This document shows, one piece after another, positions 17,812 to 25,844 of a DNA stretch of 64,000 nucleotides; position 1 is the stretch's first letter, and every line of letters starts with the position of its first letter. The DNA comes from a bacterium. GTDB lineage: Bacteria; Patescibacteriota; Saccharimonadia; Saccharimonadales; UBA4665. The stretch covers positions 372,001 through 436,000 of the forward strand of contig JAJZMX010000004.1 in assembly GCA_021848145.1 (NCBI GenBank), given 5' to 3'. The translations under genes and the position numbers were made by a program. Below the pieces are notes generated by a model. That model made no database searches. It had not been told where the DNA came from and worked only from the letters and a program-made list of their open reading frames with translations.

Positions 17812-18284
17812 CTTACAAACGTAACAGTAATAGTAAATCGAAGCATCTGTTCGGCTGCTTCCGGTGATTGCGTCCGGCGCATAATCTCGCAGCTATCGCT
17901 TTGGGACAATATGTTGAGACTTCCCTCCCATAAAATCGCTCTGTCAATTATTGCCAACTTGCGATGATGACCAACTGTATAGAGCACCTTAACTCCAGCA
18001 CATTGTAGTAGCCTAACTGCCTTGGTCGCTTCACCCTGCCAACGCACAGTATCGTACTCAAATGGGTCTTTAGTATTTACTGTAATTCTAACGCCGCGCT
18101 TTTTCAGCTTTTTTATGATTGGTAGCAAATGAGTCAAACGCCTTACGGTAATGAAGGGACTTTCAATTACTAATTCCTGGTTTGCCCGAGCTAAGTCTTT
18201 CTCAAATGCCTTATAAAAAGAGTTTTGGTCAAACAGTTCAGAGTAAGGCAAAGCCATTTTTGTGTTGCGAACTGCCACCCTCAT
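17808..18284 (-). CDS. phospholipase D-like protein, one HKD motif
   Basis: 158 aa. Residues 10-145 follow the single-HKD PLD nuclease pattern: LVIESPFITVRRL, RGVRITVNTKDP, GVKVLYT, then HHRKLAIIDRAILWEGSLNILSQ (H-x-K-x4-D) and SCEIMRR. Such proteins dimerise to form one active site and often act on DNA or RNA. The C-terminus after EQMLRFT looks abrupt, so the last residues may result from a frameshift. Coupled by a 4-base overlap to the unknown 80-aa gene. Lies on the island, downstream of a decayed recombinase. Confidence 0.75.
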   Translation of the reverse strand: MRVAVRNTKMALPYSELFDQNSFYKAFEKDLARANQELVIESPFITVRRLTHLLPIIKKLKKRGVRITVNTKDPFEYDTVRWQGEATKAVRLLQCAGVKVLYTVGHHRKLAIIDRAILWEGSLNILSQSDSCEIMRRTQSPEAAEQMLRFTITVTFVS

Positions 18285-18523
18285 TGTTCTGTCTCCTCAC
18301 CCTTTAGTATTTGTTTTATCTCTTTAGTCTCTAAATCGATATCTTTTATGTTATCAGAGTCATCAAAAGTTTGGACTTCGTCCCTTATCCCCAGCCAATG
18401 CCATAAAGTTGAAACAATATCCAACAAGCATTTTGACTGTAATGATTGATGAATTAAAATGACTTCATGAGAGAGAACAGAATCAGCATTATTATAAATC
18501 GTCCAGTCGATCAGGTTTTCCAA
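18281..18523 (-). CDS. unknown 80-aa protein
   Basis: Not recognised. Starts at TTG (18523), acidic C-terminus (DLETKEIKQILKGEE), a Trp-rich middle (WHWLGI), no membrane segment. It overlaps the PLD gene by 4 bases and the upstream decayed frame by 13 bases, so it is probably co-transcribed. It may itself be a leftover of the broken gene upstream. Confidence 0.45.
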   Translation of the reverse strand: MENLIDWTIYNNADSVLSHEVILIHQSLQSKCLLDIVSTLWHWLGIRDEVQTFDDSDNIKDIDLETKEIKQILKGEETEQ

Positions 18524-18866
18524 TTTACCCTAAACCCAAGCAACACGTCATACCATTCCTGATTAAACGTAATAACAGATACGTTCCGGTCTAAAATGAC
18601 GAAGCTTGAGTAGAACATTTGCAGTATTTCGTTAATCTGCTCTAGGTCTTGTAAATCACCGATATAACTAACGACACTTTCATGAGTTTGAGAAACTTTT
18701 CTTCACTCACAATTGATTCTTTTAGCTCAGTTTGACGCCGTTTAATGTCTTTTAGCTTACGCTCGTATGCTGGCAAATCCTTTTCGACGTATCTTTTAAT
18801 GTTATTCCGCAGACATCGAGTTAGTTTTAAAGCATGCCTTAGTAGCTCCTCTATAATCTCAGCTTC
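18511..18866 (-). pseudogene. decayed gene, probable serine recombinase C-terminal end
   Basis: Two minus-strand frames abut. The upstream frame (18866 to about 18700) encodes a charged coiled coil (YERKLKDIKRRQTELKES). After a one-frame shift near 18700 the second frame encodes INEILQMFYSSFVIL and ends ITFNQEWYDVLLGF before TGA at 18511. A coiled coil followed by a short beta-rich end of the form I-x-FN-x-P/W-F-x2-LLG is how large serine recombinases finish. The 5' part (catalytic and zinc domains) is missing. Identity by pattern only. Confidence 0.45.
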
Positions 18867-18895
18867 TCAGACATACGGCTCTTTGCACTCGAGAT

Positions 18896-19666
18896 TTACT
18901 TGTCCTGATTCGCGGACCCTAACGCCTTTGATTTCACGAGAGCATCGGTTATTGTAACTGTTTTATTAAATTCATATTCATGCCCGCGAATCAAGACAAC
19001 GGGCCTATTCATGCCTCTTTGCCCCATTAGTAATCCTGCTGAAGCTGCAAGCATATCACAGGTTGTTTCTTCATTTCTTACAACCTCACCCTTTTCGGCA
19101 TGTTCAGTAACACGTACAGGAGGTACCCCATAAACACCAATAGCTACTTGGGTTGCGCCTCTCTTTTCTACACGGCCATCACTGTCCGTAATGATAATGG
19201 CAACGTTAATTCCTGTTGCGTTTAGTATTGTTGTCCCTATTGTACTAGCACTTTTATCAGGGTCTTCAGGCAAGAGGATGACATGCTCGGAGCCCATTTT
19301 ATCTACGCCAGCACTTGTCAGTCTATTCCCGTTAGGAAGCCAGCCTGCAATATAGTTGTCGTCAAGGTCTAAGCGACTTGCGTCATCGACACCAGTTGCA
19401 TTAATGATAAGCTGTAGCGTGCGAGGATCCTTGCGGGGGATACGCTTATGAAGTTCCTGTGCTACATCTCCAACACTCACAGTATCGAGCGCAACAGGCT
19501 CACCTTCTGCAAGCGAGACTGCCTTTGAAGCGATACAGAGGATATCGTGTTCTTTCAGCTCAAAATTAGTCTCTTTAGTTTTATACACTATAATCTCACC
19601 AATATCATCGCCGGTGACTATTTCCGGCATGTTTGGAATGGCTTCAATACTAATGCGTTCTGACAT
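18896..19666 (-). CDS. CofE-like amide ligase (F420-0:gamma-glutamyl ligase family)
   Basis: 256 aa, the usual CofE length (about 250). Visible family features: ILCIASKAVSLAEGE (substrate/GTP loop, usually IVSKAEGR), LTSAGVDKMG (usually ANAGVDQSN), LLPEDPDKSAS, VAIIITDSDGRVEKRG (metal site; usually DTxGRPWRxG), VAIGVYG, and LLMGQRG near the C-terminus. CofE adds glutamates to F420-0 using GTP. Deviations at the AGVD-MG and GRVEKRG sites suggest a different acceptor or amine. AGGAGA precedes ATG. Last gene of the AroE operon; overlaps the isomerase gene by 17 bases. Confidence 0.82.
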   Translation of the reverse strand: MSERISIEAIPNMPEIVTGDDIGEIIVYKTKETNFELKEHDILCIASKAVSLAEGEPVALDTVSVGDVAQELHKRIPRKDPRTLQLIINATGVDDASRLDLDDNYIAGWLPNGNRLTSAGVDKMGSEHVILLPEDPDKSASTIGTTILNATGINVAIIITDSDGRVEKRGATQVAIGVYGVPPVRVTEHAEKGEVVRNEETTCDMLAASAGLLMGQRGMNRPVVLIRGHEYEFNKTVTITDALVKSKALGSANQDK

Positions 19667-20534
19667 GGTTTTCTCCTTTTTGATACTTATTTAACAGATC
19701 AACTAGATAGACGAGGGAGCTACGAGAAGCAGATATTTTCTCGCTTTTCGGCGCATGGGTCTCTACGCTTACAATAACCTCTTGCGAACAATGAGATAAA
19801 ACAAGAGGTAGAACTGAATCGTAATCAATTTCACCGTTTCCGGCTGGCACGTACTTCCGAATTCTGTCTTTAATTATGTAGTTTTTAACATGAATATATT
19901 TTATTCTTGGTCCTAAGGTAGATAGGAAATCCTCATCAATCGTCTCGCCAATTTCAAGCAAATTTGAGATGTCAAGCCACAGATTCAGGTTATGAGCTTG
20001 GTTTTTATTTAGGAAGTCAATGAGTGTTGACTTAGTATGGATTCGACAGACTGGCTCGTTTTCTATAAGTAGATTAATATTACGCTTTGCGGCCTGGCTC
20101 AGCGCATACTCTAGTAAATGATTTAAGGCAAAGTCTCCCGCCGTATCATCTGCTGATTTCAACTCTGAAAATATACGAAGCTTATGTATACCTAAAGCAT
20201 CGGCGACCTCTATGGTTCGCGTAATAATCTGTCGTTTTTCTTCCTCGGAAAGTCGCGGATTAAACCCAAAGTTGTCGTGAGCAACCTCAGCATCGTTATC
20301 GGACGAATACCACTTAAAAAGAGGTGTTGCAGCGGCTAATGCCGTGATGCCATACTCGTTTAACTGCTGCTTGAAGTTCTCTACTTCTTTGTCTGACCAG
20401 AATACAAAATTCTTTCCGTTCACTGTACGTAGCTCGCCATACTGTATACCCAGATCGTGCATAACAGTCACCGCTTCTAAGAAATCGTCAGATATCTCAT
20501 CAAAATTGATAGCTAGTTTTATTGAGTTAGACAT
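19650..20534 (-). CDS. TIM-barrel sugar isomerase/epimerase or dehydratase-like
   Basis: 294 aa xylose-isomerase-like TIM barrel. The expected metal ligands are visible: Glu in LLIENEPV (about residue 155), Asp in LWLDISN (about 190), His in IKYIHVKNY (about 215) and Glu in VSVETHAP (about 265). The family includes IolE/IolI, hydroxypyruvate isomerase and 3-dehydroshikimate dehydratase. The AroE neighbour makes a shikimate-type or cyclitol substrate attractive, but the sequence does not settle it. It overlaps AroE by 8 bases. Confidence 0.78.
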   Translation of the reverse strand: MSNSIKLAINFDEISDDFLEAVTVMHDLGIQYGELRTVNGKNFVFWSDKEVENFKQQLNEYGITALAAATPLFKWYSSDNDAEVAHDNFGFNPRLSEEEKRQIITRTIEVADALGIHKLRIFSELKSADDTAGDFALNHLLEYALSQAAKRNINLLIENEPVCRIHTKSTLIDFLNKNQAHNLNLWLDISNLLEIGETIDEDFLSTLGPRIKYIHVKNYIIKDRIRKYVPAGNGEIDYDSVLPLVLSHCSQEVIVSVETHAPKSEKISASRSSLVYLVDLLNKYQKGENHVRTH

Positions 20535-21414
20535 GCTGAATTCTTTTCTGCAGTAACTTGTGTAATATGAGCAGATTATCTTCTGTAAGCGTATTTAGTA
20601 CATCGTTTCCCGTCCATAGCATAAACGCATACAACCCCTGATATATCATCATCCATAATCCATCAATTGTTCTTGCTCCGCTTGATTTAAAATATGACAT
20701 AAGTGGAGTGTTCACCGGATTGAATACACAATCAAAGAATATTTTGCGAGAGAGATCCTCGTGATTCTTGAGCAAATCGAGTGCAAATGGTGTTTTCGCA
20801 TCTTGACCCACCATTCCTGTTGACGTTGCGTTGATAATTATGTCCGCCGTATCGATATGCTGAACAATACCTTCGTATACATCGAAGCGAATCGTAGTCT
20901 TGTCCGAAAATTGATTCTGTAGAGATTTTGTCCTATTGGACTCCGCTATCCGGTATAATACCACTACATCTTTTATGCCCAGCTCAAGGACCGCATAGAT
21001 AGCTGCTCTTGCAGCGCCTCCAGTACCGAATACGAGCGCTTTTTTGTTTTGGTATTCAGCAATTACCCCTGAAAGTGGACGATAGATACCGTACCAGTCG
21101 GTATTGTAACCGATAGATAGATTTTTTTTAGTGTCAAAAACTACAGTATTCACCGCACCAATCGACGAGATTGAGTCATCAAGCTTGTCCAAGATCGATA
21201 TGACATCTAGCTTATATGGTAGCGTGACATTGAGTCCGCAAAATTTGAGTGTCTGAAAGGCCTTTAGCGCAGGACTAAGCTCTGAAGTTTGAGAAATATC
21301 TATTTTAAGGTGCTTATATTCTATGGGTTGAGGCAGCTGTTCAGATATCCATTCGAACAATAACGGTGATATGCTATGTTCAGTTGGATTGCCAATTAGA
21401 GCACTATACCTCAT
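20527..21414 (-). CDS. aroE: shikimate dehydrogenase family protein
   Basis: 295 aa. All the residues that bind shikimate in AroE appear conserved: HSISP (two Ser), NVTLPYK (Asn, Thr and catalytic Lys), GAVNT, YNTDWYG (catalytic Asp) and the C-terminal YQG Gln. The NADP Rossmann loop is FGTGGAARAA (about residue 130). It should therefore reduce 3-dehydroshikimate or a close analogue. No other shikimate gene lies in the window, and CPR genomes usually lack the pathway, so a role in a dedicated biosynthetic locus is more likely. First gene of its operon, near-leaderless start. Confidence 0.85.
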   Translation of the reverse strand: MRYSALIGNPTEHSISPLLFEWISEQLPQPIEYKHLKIDISQTSELSPALKAFQTLKFCGLNVTLPYKLDVISILDKLDDSISSIGAVNTVVFDTKKNLSIGYNTDWYGIYRPLSGVIAEYQNKKALVFGTGGAARAAIYAVLELGIKDVVVLYRIAESNRTKSLQNQFSDKTTIRFDVYEGIVQHIDTADIIINATSTGMVGQDAKTPFALDLLKNHEDLSRKIFFDCVFNPVNTPLMSYFKSSGARTIDGLWMMIYQGLYAFMLWTGNDVLNTLTEDNLLILHKLLQKRIQHV

Positions 21415-21420
21415 AAGTAT

Positions 21421-21449
21421 TTGTTATTATAACCTATTTATTGTAAAGT
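21421..21449 (+). promoter_or_regulatory. promoter of the Gfo/MetK operon
   Basis: Plus strand: -35 TTGTTA (21421-21426), 17-base spacer, -10 TAAAGT (21444-21449), then 10 bases to ATG at 21460. It overlaps the opposite promoter over most of its length, so polymerase could occupy only one at a time. Confidence 0.4.
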
Positions 21450-21454
21450 TTAAA
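21426..21454 (-). promoter_or_regulatory. promoter of the aroE operon
   Basis: Minus strand: -35 TTTAAA (21449-21454), 17-base spacer, perfect -10 TATAAT (21426-21431), then 11 bases to the AroE ATG. No Shine-Dalgarno site fits in that space, so the transcript is probably leaderless or nearly so. Confidence 0.55.
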
Positions 21455-21459
21455 AAATA

Positions 21460-22518
21460 ATGCAAGGTCGTCCATATAAGGTATTGATTCTTGGATGTGG
21501 TACTATTGGCCAAATTAAGGCAGGGCTTTGGCTGTCACTAGGAGCAGATGTATATCTATATGATACCTCTTCGTCGCAAGTTGACAGACTGCTCACGACA
21601 GATAAACGACTGCAACGATTTGGGCAACAGCAGCTAGATAACCTTACGATCGATATATCCACTCCGAGCGATCAACACGCCTCTTCTATATCATGGATCT
21701 ATCAAAATATTAAAAGTCCAAGTACAATATTAGTAGAAAAGCCCATCTGTACGAATGCCGACGATAGAGCAGCAATCAAAAGGCTATTAAACAAACACAA
21801 GGGTGTGACTGTCTACGTAAATGAGTCCTATTTCTGGTCTTCGGCACTTGATATGATATCTGATCGGCTACACGCGAATGACGAGAAGATTATATCGATC
21901 AAGATTAATCTATCTAAGAATAGACTTGCCGATACTCGTGCGGGTAGATTTTTTGATCGAGAGCTAGAATCGTATGGCATAGAAATACCACACGCAATCG
22001 CAATACTACAGAAGCTTGGTATCGATATTGATGAACTAAGTGTTAGTAAGAATATAATGTATCGTGGCGGAGATGACTCTTTCAATCAGGGTGTTCACTT
22101 AATACTTTCTGATATGAGTGACCGCATCATCAAAATCGATTCATTCCTAGGTGACTTTATGATTCATGAAGACGAGAAAATTCAGAACTCTCTTACGCGA
22201 TGGTTAATCGTTGAAACTAATAAACAAAATAGGTACCGTGTTTCGTTTGATCCTGTAGCGGGTGAACAGCGATTTAGGAGTATTGTTGTGGTCAACGACA
22301 ATGAGATGATAACGCTTGATGACAATCATTTGCGAAGGCATCTTGAGCAAGTACAGTTTGCAAAACTGAGTACCACAATGAGGCAGTACCTATCACCGGC
22401 CAACTCTATAGCCATCTATGATTTTCTTGAGAGGCTGTACGCCAGCAAAATTGAAGATAACGTTTCCGATAAGGTGATTCAACGTGATTGCGCGGGAGAA
22501 AGAACAGGAGTTACATAA
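21460..22518 (+). CDS. Gfo/Idh/MocA-family oxidoreductase
   Basis: 352 aa. N-terminal Rossmann fold with KVLILGCGTIGQIKA, the family EKP motif in ILVEKPICTNADD (about residue 92), and a C-terminal alpha/beta dimerisation domain with ESYGIEIPHAIAIL. The family interconverts hydroxyl and keto groups on sugars, cyclitols and their derivatives with NAD(P). First gene of a six-gene operon. Its stop and the MetK start share one base (TAATG). The substrate is unknown, but a sugar or cyclitol would fit the glycosyltransferase and phosphatase downstream. Confidence 0.82.
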   Translation: MQGRPYKVLILGCGTIGQIKAGLWLSLGADVYLYDTSSSQVDRLLTTDKRLQRFGQQQLDNLTIDISTPSDQHASSISWIYQNIKSPSTILVEKPICTNADDRAAIKRLLNKHKGVTVYVNESYFWSSALDMISDRLHANDEKIISIKINLSKNRLADTRAGRFFDRELESYGIEIPHAIAILQKLGIDIDELSVSKNIMYRGGDDSFNQGVHLILSDMSDRIIKIDSFLGDFMIHEDEKIQNSLTRWLIVETNKQNRYRVSFDPVAGEQRFRSIVVVNDNEMITLDDNHLRRHLEQVQFAKLSTTMRQYLSPANSIAIYDFLERLYASKIEDNVSDKVIQRDCAGERTGVT

Positions 22519-23774
22519 TGGCACTCGAAGTAAATCGTAGTTATCAGGGACCAGAGCTATTAGAGCAAGAGGTTGTTGAACGAAAAGGTCTCGGTCACCC
22601 CGACACGCTAGTTGATGGTATTGCTGAGTTCTCTGAAATTCAATATGCAAAACATTGCTTGGAGCGTTTCGGAGCTATCCCACACCATAACCTTGACAAG
22701 GCAATGCTCCTTGGTGGCTTGTGCGTGCAGCAGTTTGGAGGCAATGACTTTGAATCTCCACTACGAATGATATTCATGGGGCGTGCTAGCAAGTCATTCG
22801 GCGGAGAAGAGATACCACTCGCAGACCTACAAGATCAGGCAGCTCGGACTTATTTACGACGCGTCATGCCACACCTCGATACCTCAGACGCCCATGTGTA
22901 TAGCGCTGAGAGTTTAACGTCAGATCACAGCACGCGTCCATTTTGGTTTTCCCCTCGCTCAATCGAAGACTTGCCAGAGTACATGACAGAAATGCCACGC
23001 GCAAATGACACTGCTACAATGATCAGCTACTGGCCACTGACCGAAACTGAAAAGCTAACTCTGGATTTAGAGGGATTTTTCTATAGCGACGATGAACACG
23101 GTATGCCAGTGCCACGCTTTGATTTTGTCGGTCAGGACATTAAAGTAATGAGCGTGAGGAACGGTAATATTATTACTTCCACACTTGCAATTCCCCAGAT
23201 AACTACCCATACAGCAGATGCTAAAGAATATTTTGATCGCGAGAAGTACCTAGAAGAGGTTTTGCAAGAATATGCGCAGGATAAAATTGGCGACACAGTA
23301 TTTGCTCAAGTTATTGTTAATACCCAGACAAAGGGTCCCAACCCAAGACCATATTTAGTTACTGGTGGATCATGCACAGACTTCGGAGAAGAAGGTGCCG
23401 TAGGTCGCGGGAACAAGACACACGGTATCATATCGAGCTTCCGGCCAAATACCATGGAGGCTCCCCACGGTAAAAATCCAACGTACTTCGTAGGAAAATT
23501 ACTAGGTTATCAAGCCGACTTAATATCAAAACAAATTTATGAACAGCTTGGCTCCCGGTGCCAAGTAATATTACAAGCGAACCTTGGGGATGATTTGTTT
23601 GATCCCTCGAGAATTATTGTATCCACCGAGTCCGATGTAGCGAAAATAGATGTAGATAGAGTCGTGGCCGAGTGCCTTGGCCTTGGAAGAGAGACAACCA
23701 ACCGGATAATTAATGATGCCCACTTCCTTCCTCGAACGAATGTATGGAACGCACATGGAAAACAAGGGCAATAA
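22518..23774 (+). CDS. metK: S-adenosylmethionine synthetase, archaeal type
   Basis: 418 aa from ATG at 22518; GGAG lies eight bases upstream, so the longer reading from 22488 is rejected. Motifs VERKGLGHPDTLVDG near the N-terminus, and GRGNKTHGIISS, RPNTMEAPHGKNP and YFVGKLLGYQA in the second half, are those of the archaeal AdoMet synthetase family (PF01941), which is not the usual bacterial MetK. It makes SAM from methionine and ATP. As a member of a cluster with a methyltransferase, it is likely a dedicated SAM supply. Probably gained by transfer. Confidence 0.9.
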   Translation: MALEVNRSYQGPELLEQEVVERKGLGHPDTLVDGIAEFSEIQYAKHCLERFGAIPHHNLDKAMLLGGLCVQQFGGNDFESPLRMIFMGRASKSFGGEEIPLADLQDQAARTYLRRVMPHLDTSDAHVYSAESLTSDHSTRPFWFSPRSIEDLPEYMTEMPRANDTATMISYWPLTETEKLTLDLEGFFYSDDEHGMPVPRFDFVGQDIKVMSVRNGNIITSTLAIPQITTHTADAKEYFDREKYLEEVLQEYAQDKIGDTVFAQVIVNTQTKGPNPRPYLVTGGSCTDFGEEGAVGRGNKTHGIISSFRPNTMEAPHGKNPTYFVGKLLGYQADLISKQIYEQLGSRCQVILQANLGDDLFDPSRIIVSTESDVAKIDVDRVVAECLGLGRETTNRIINDAHFLPRTNVWNAHGKQGQ

Positions 23775-24768
23775 CCGAGAAGTATTTAAGCCCATGGAGT
23801 CATCGGCTGATACCTACGCTACAAACTTAGTTTTTAACGATGTATCGATACGAATAAACAGTCATAGATCGTTTGTTGACAACACTTTCGAAAACCTCAA
23901 AGACGCAATCACCGGCATGGAGATCGATGAGAAATATCAACATGTTGATGGCATTATTGAATATATTGTTGGTGAAGATATCAATATTAGTTATTTATCG
24001 GACGAGCAGAGACTAATAATTACAGGGCCTATTCGTATGTTCGGAAATGGAACATCTATAGCATTTACTGCTCATTATATGGCCGAATGTTTACGGGCAG
24101 ATAAATCTGGATTAATGCTAGTACACTCCGCGGCAGTCAAACTTCCTGAACAAGACAAATCCTATGTATTTTTAGGAGAAAAGGGGGCCGGAAAGACTAC
24201 ACTTGCATTACGACTCTGCCACCAATACGGCTACAGTCTTATTGGGAACGATCAAGTATATATGGGCTCGAACGATACTAGTGAGCTTATCACTGAAAGT
24301 GGCAATGCATGGTTTAATGTAAGAGAGACTGCAATTTCGGCCGATCCATATATTGCGCGACTGCTTGCTAAGCCCCAAAATCTTAATAAGCCATCATGGA
24401 ACAACAAAATTACTGTACTGCCCGAATCAATTGGAGTTAGTACGTGCGAGAGGCAATTACTAGTTAAGGAAGTGTTCCATGTTCGAATTGATCACAGTCA
24501 GCCTGATTTACTAGCAATGGCTTGGCATGGTCTACAAAGAAATTTAATACTTCACGAACGGTTTGGTCGGCATATAACGGGTCAGGCAACACCCTTTCAG
24601 GATGATTACGGCAACTACCTCGGCTCATTGCCTCCGGTCAATTTAGAAGCCGCGTTAAAAGCGAGAGATAAGCTTGTTAGCCTAGTTATAAAAACTGGTG
24701 TGACGGAAATATTTTCACCAGATAGCGATAGCGCAGTTGATTTCATCCATGCTAAGGAAAATGAATAA
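23755..24768 (+). CDS. HPr kinase-like P-loop kinase
   Basis: About 337 aa from ATG 23755 (ATG 23794 is an alternative; the 62-base overlap needed for 23713 is less likely). The Walker A sits in FLGEKGAGKTTLALRL (about residue 140), followed by YSLIGNDQVYMG, where D aligns with the HprK catalytic region (usual G-x-LV-x-DD). Similar HprK-like proteins in RiPP and sugar clusters phosphorylate Ser/Thr or small-molecule hydroxyls. The N-terminal 120 residues are not recognised. Overlaps MetK by 20 bases and the glycosyltransferase by one base. Confidence 0.7.
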   Translation: MENKGNNREVFKPMESSADTYATNLVFNDVSIRINSHRSFVDNTFENLKDAITGMEIDEKYQHVDGIIEYIVGEDINISYLSDEQRLIITGPIRMFGNGTSIAFTAHYMAECLRADKSGLMLVHSAAVKLPEQDKSYVFLGEKGAGKTTLALRLCHQYGYSLIGNDQVYMGSNDTSELITESGNAWFNVRETAISADPYIARLLAKPQNLNKPSWNNKITVLPESIGVSTCERQLLVKEVFHVRIDHSQPDLLAMAWHGLQRNLILHERFGRHITGQATPFQDDYGNYLGSLPPVNLEAALKARDKLVSLVIKTGVTEIFSPDSDSAVDFIHAKENE

Positions 24769-25844
24769 TGATAGCTGTTGGTATTCCGAGTTTCAATGAG
24801 GCTGACAATATAGTTCAACTTGTTACTGCGATAGATACTGCTGCATCTAGCCTAAATATGAATATCATTTTAATCAATGCAGACAATGATAGCCCTGACT
24901 TGACGGCAGAGTGCTTTAGGGAAGTTGAGACTCGAGCAGAAAAAGTCTCACTTATTACAAATCAAAAAGGTAAGGGCTATAACCTAAAGTCAATTATCAA
25001 CTATATTGCTACTCGTGAAGATATTACATATTGTTTGTTTGTAGATGGCGACATTATCTCATTTGAAACAGAGTGGTTGATTAAACATTCTGCTTCAAAA
25101 GAAAAAAATTATGATTATGTTATCCCTAATTACTCAAGGAATATGCAGGAAGGCAATACGACTAATCATTTTATATATCCAGAGTTGTTTTGGCTGACAA
25201 GTGGCAAGGCACCCTATCAAGGAATAGCCGGCGACTTCGGCATATCAAAGAAATTTGCCAATCACTTATCCAAGCAAGTCTGGCCAGAATCATCCTTAGG
25301 TTACGGCGTAGATATCTTTATGACATTGCAGGCTCTTTTTAGTGATATGCGAATCACTGAGATTTCACTTAATCGCAAGATTCATAAGCCCAGCTTTGAT
25401 AAGATGGTAGGAATGTTTCAGCAAGTTGCAGAAAGCTATTTTGAAACACGTAATAGATTATCATTAACGAATGGTACTAATTTCGACAGACAATACGGTA
25501 ACAAGCTAACATTGCTTACTGGGGAAATTATATTAGCTGATAAGCTCAACGAAAGGCGTAATACCGCCCTTGAATTGTATGAAGTAAATGAGGTGAATGG
25601 TTTACACATCTGCGATCTACCCGATAACAACGATCTTGGCCTAACTGAGTGGGTTGAAATACTAGCCTCACACGAGATACATCGTCGAGATTATGCACCT
25701 TCAGAACTTGCGCTATCTTTAACACCATTCTATCTACTACGAGTAATAACTTATTTAAGTACTACTAAAAGTCCCGTAAGTGCAGTGAACCAAATAAATC
25801 AAACCGCTAAATTGCTAAAGAAAAGACTTAAGGGTAAGTCATGA
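24768..25844 (+). CDS. GT-A glycosyltransferase, GT2/glucosylglycerate-synthase-like
   Basis: 358 aa. GT-A fold: AVGIPSFNEADNIVQLV at the start, NQKGKGYNLKSI, and LFVDGDII (about residue 85) in the DxD position. Later segments GIAGDFGISKKF and GYGVDIFMTLQAL resemble glucosyl-3-phosphoglycerate and mannosylglycerate synthases rather than ordinary GT2 enzymes. It probably transfers a sugar to a small acceptor. The next gene, an IMPase-type phosphatase, could remove a phosphate from the product, as happens in glucosylglycerate synthesis. Starts on the stop codon of the kinase gene (TAATG). Confidence 0.78.
   Translation: MIAVGIPSFNEADNIVQLVTAIDTAASSLNMNIILINADNDSPDLTAECFREVETRAEKVSLITNQKGKGYNLKSIINYIATREDITYCLFVDGDIISFETEWLIKHSASKEKNYDYVIPNYSRNMQEGNTTNHFIYPELFWLTSGKAPYQGIAGDFGISKKFANHLSKQVWPESSLGYGVDIFMTLQALFSDMRITEISLNRKIHKPSFDKMVGMFQQVAESYFETRNRLSLTNGTNFDRQYGNKLTLLTGEIILADKLNERRNTALELYEVNEVNGLHICDLPDNNDLGLTEWVEILASHEIHRRDYAPSELALSLTPFYLLRVITYLSTTKSPVSAVNQINQTAKLLKKRLKGKS

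Noticed and set aside
22488-22517. Longer N-terminus of MetK
   Set aside because: The ATG at 22518 has GGAG at proper spacing and begins with the family N-terminus; the extra ten residues overlap the Gfo gene only by chance.
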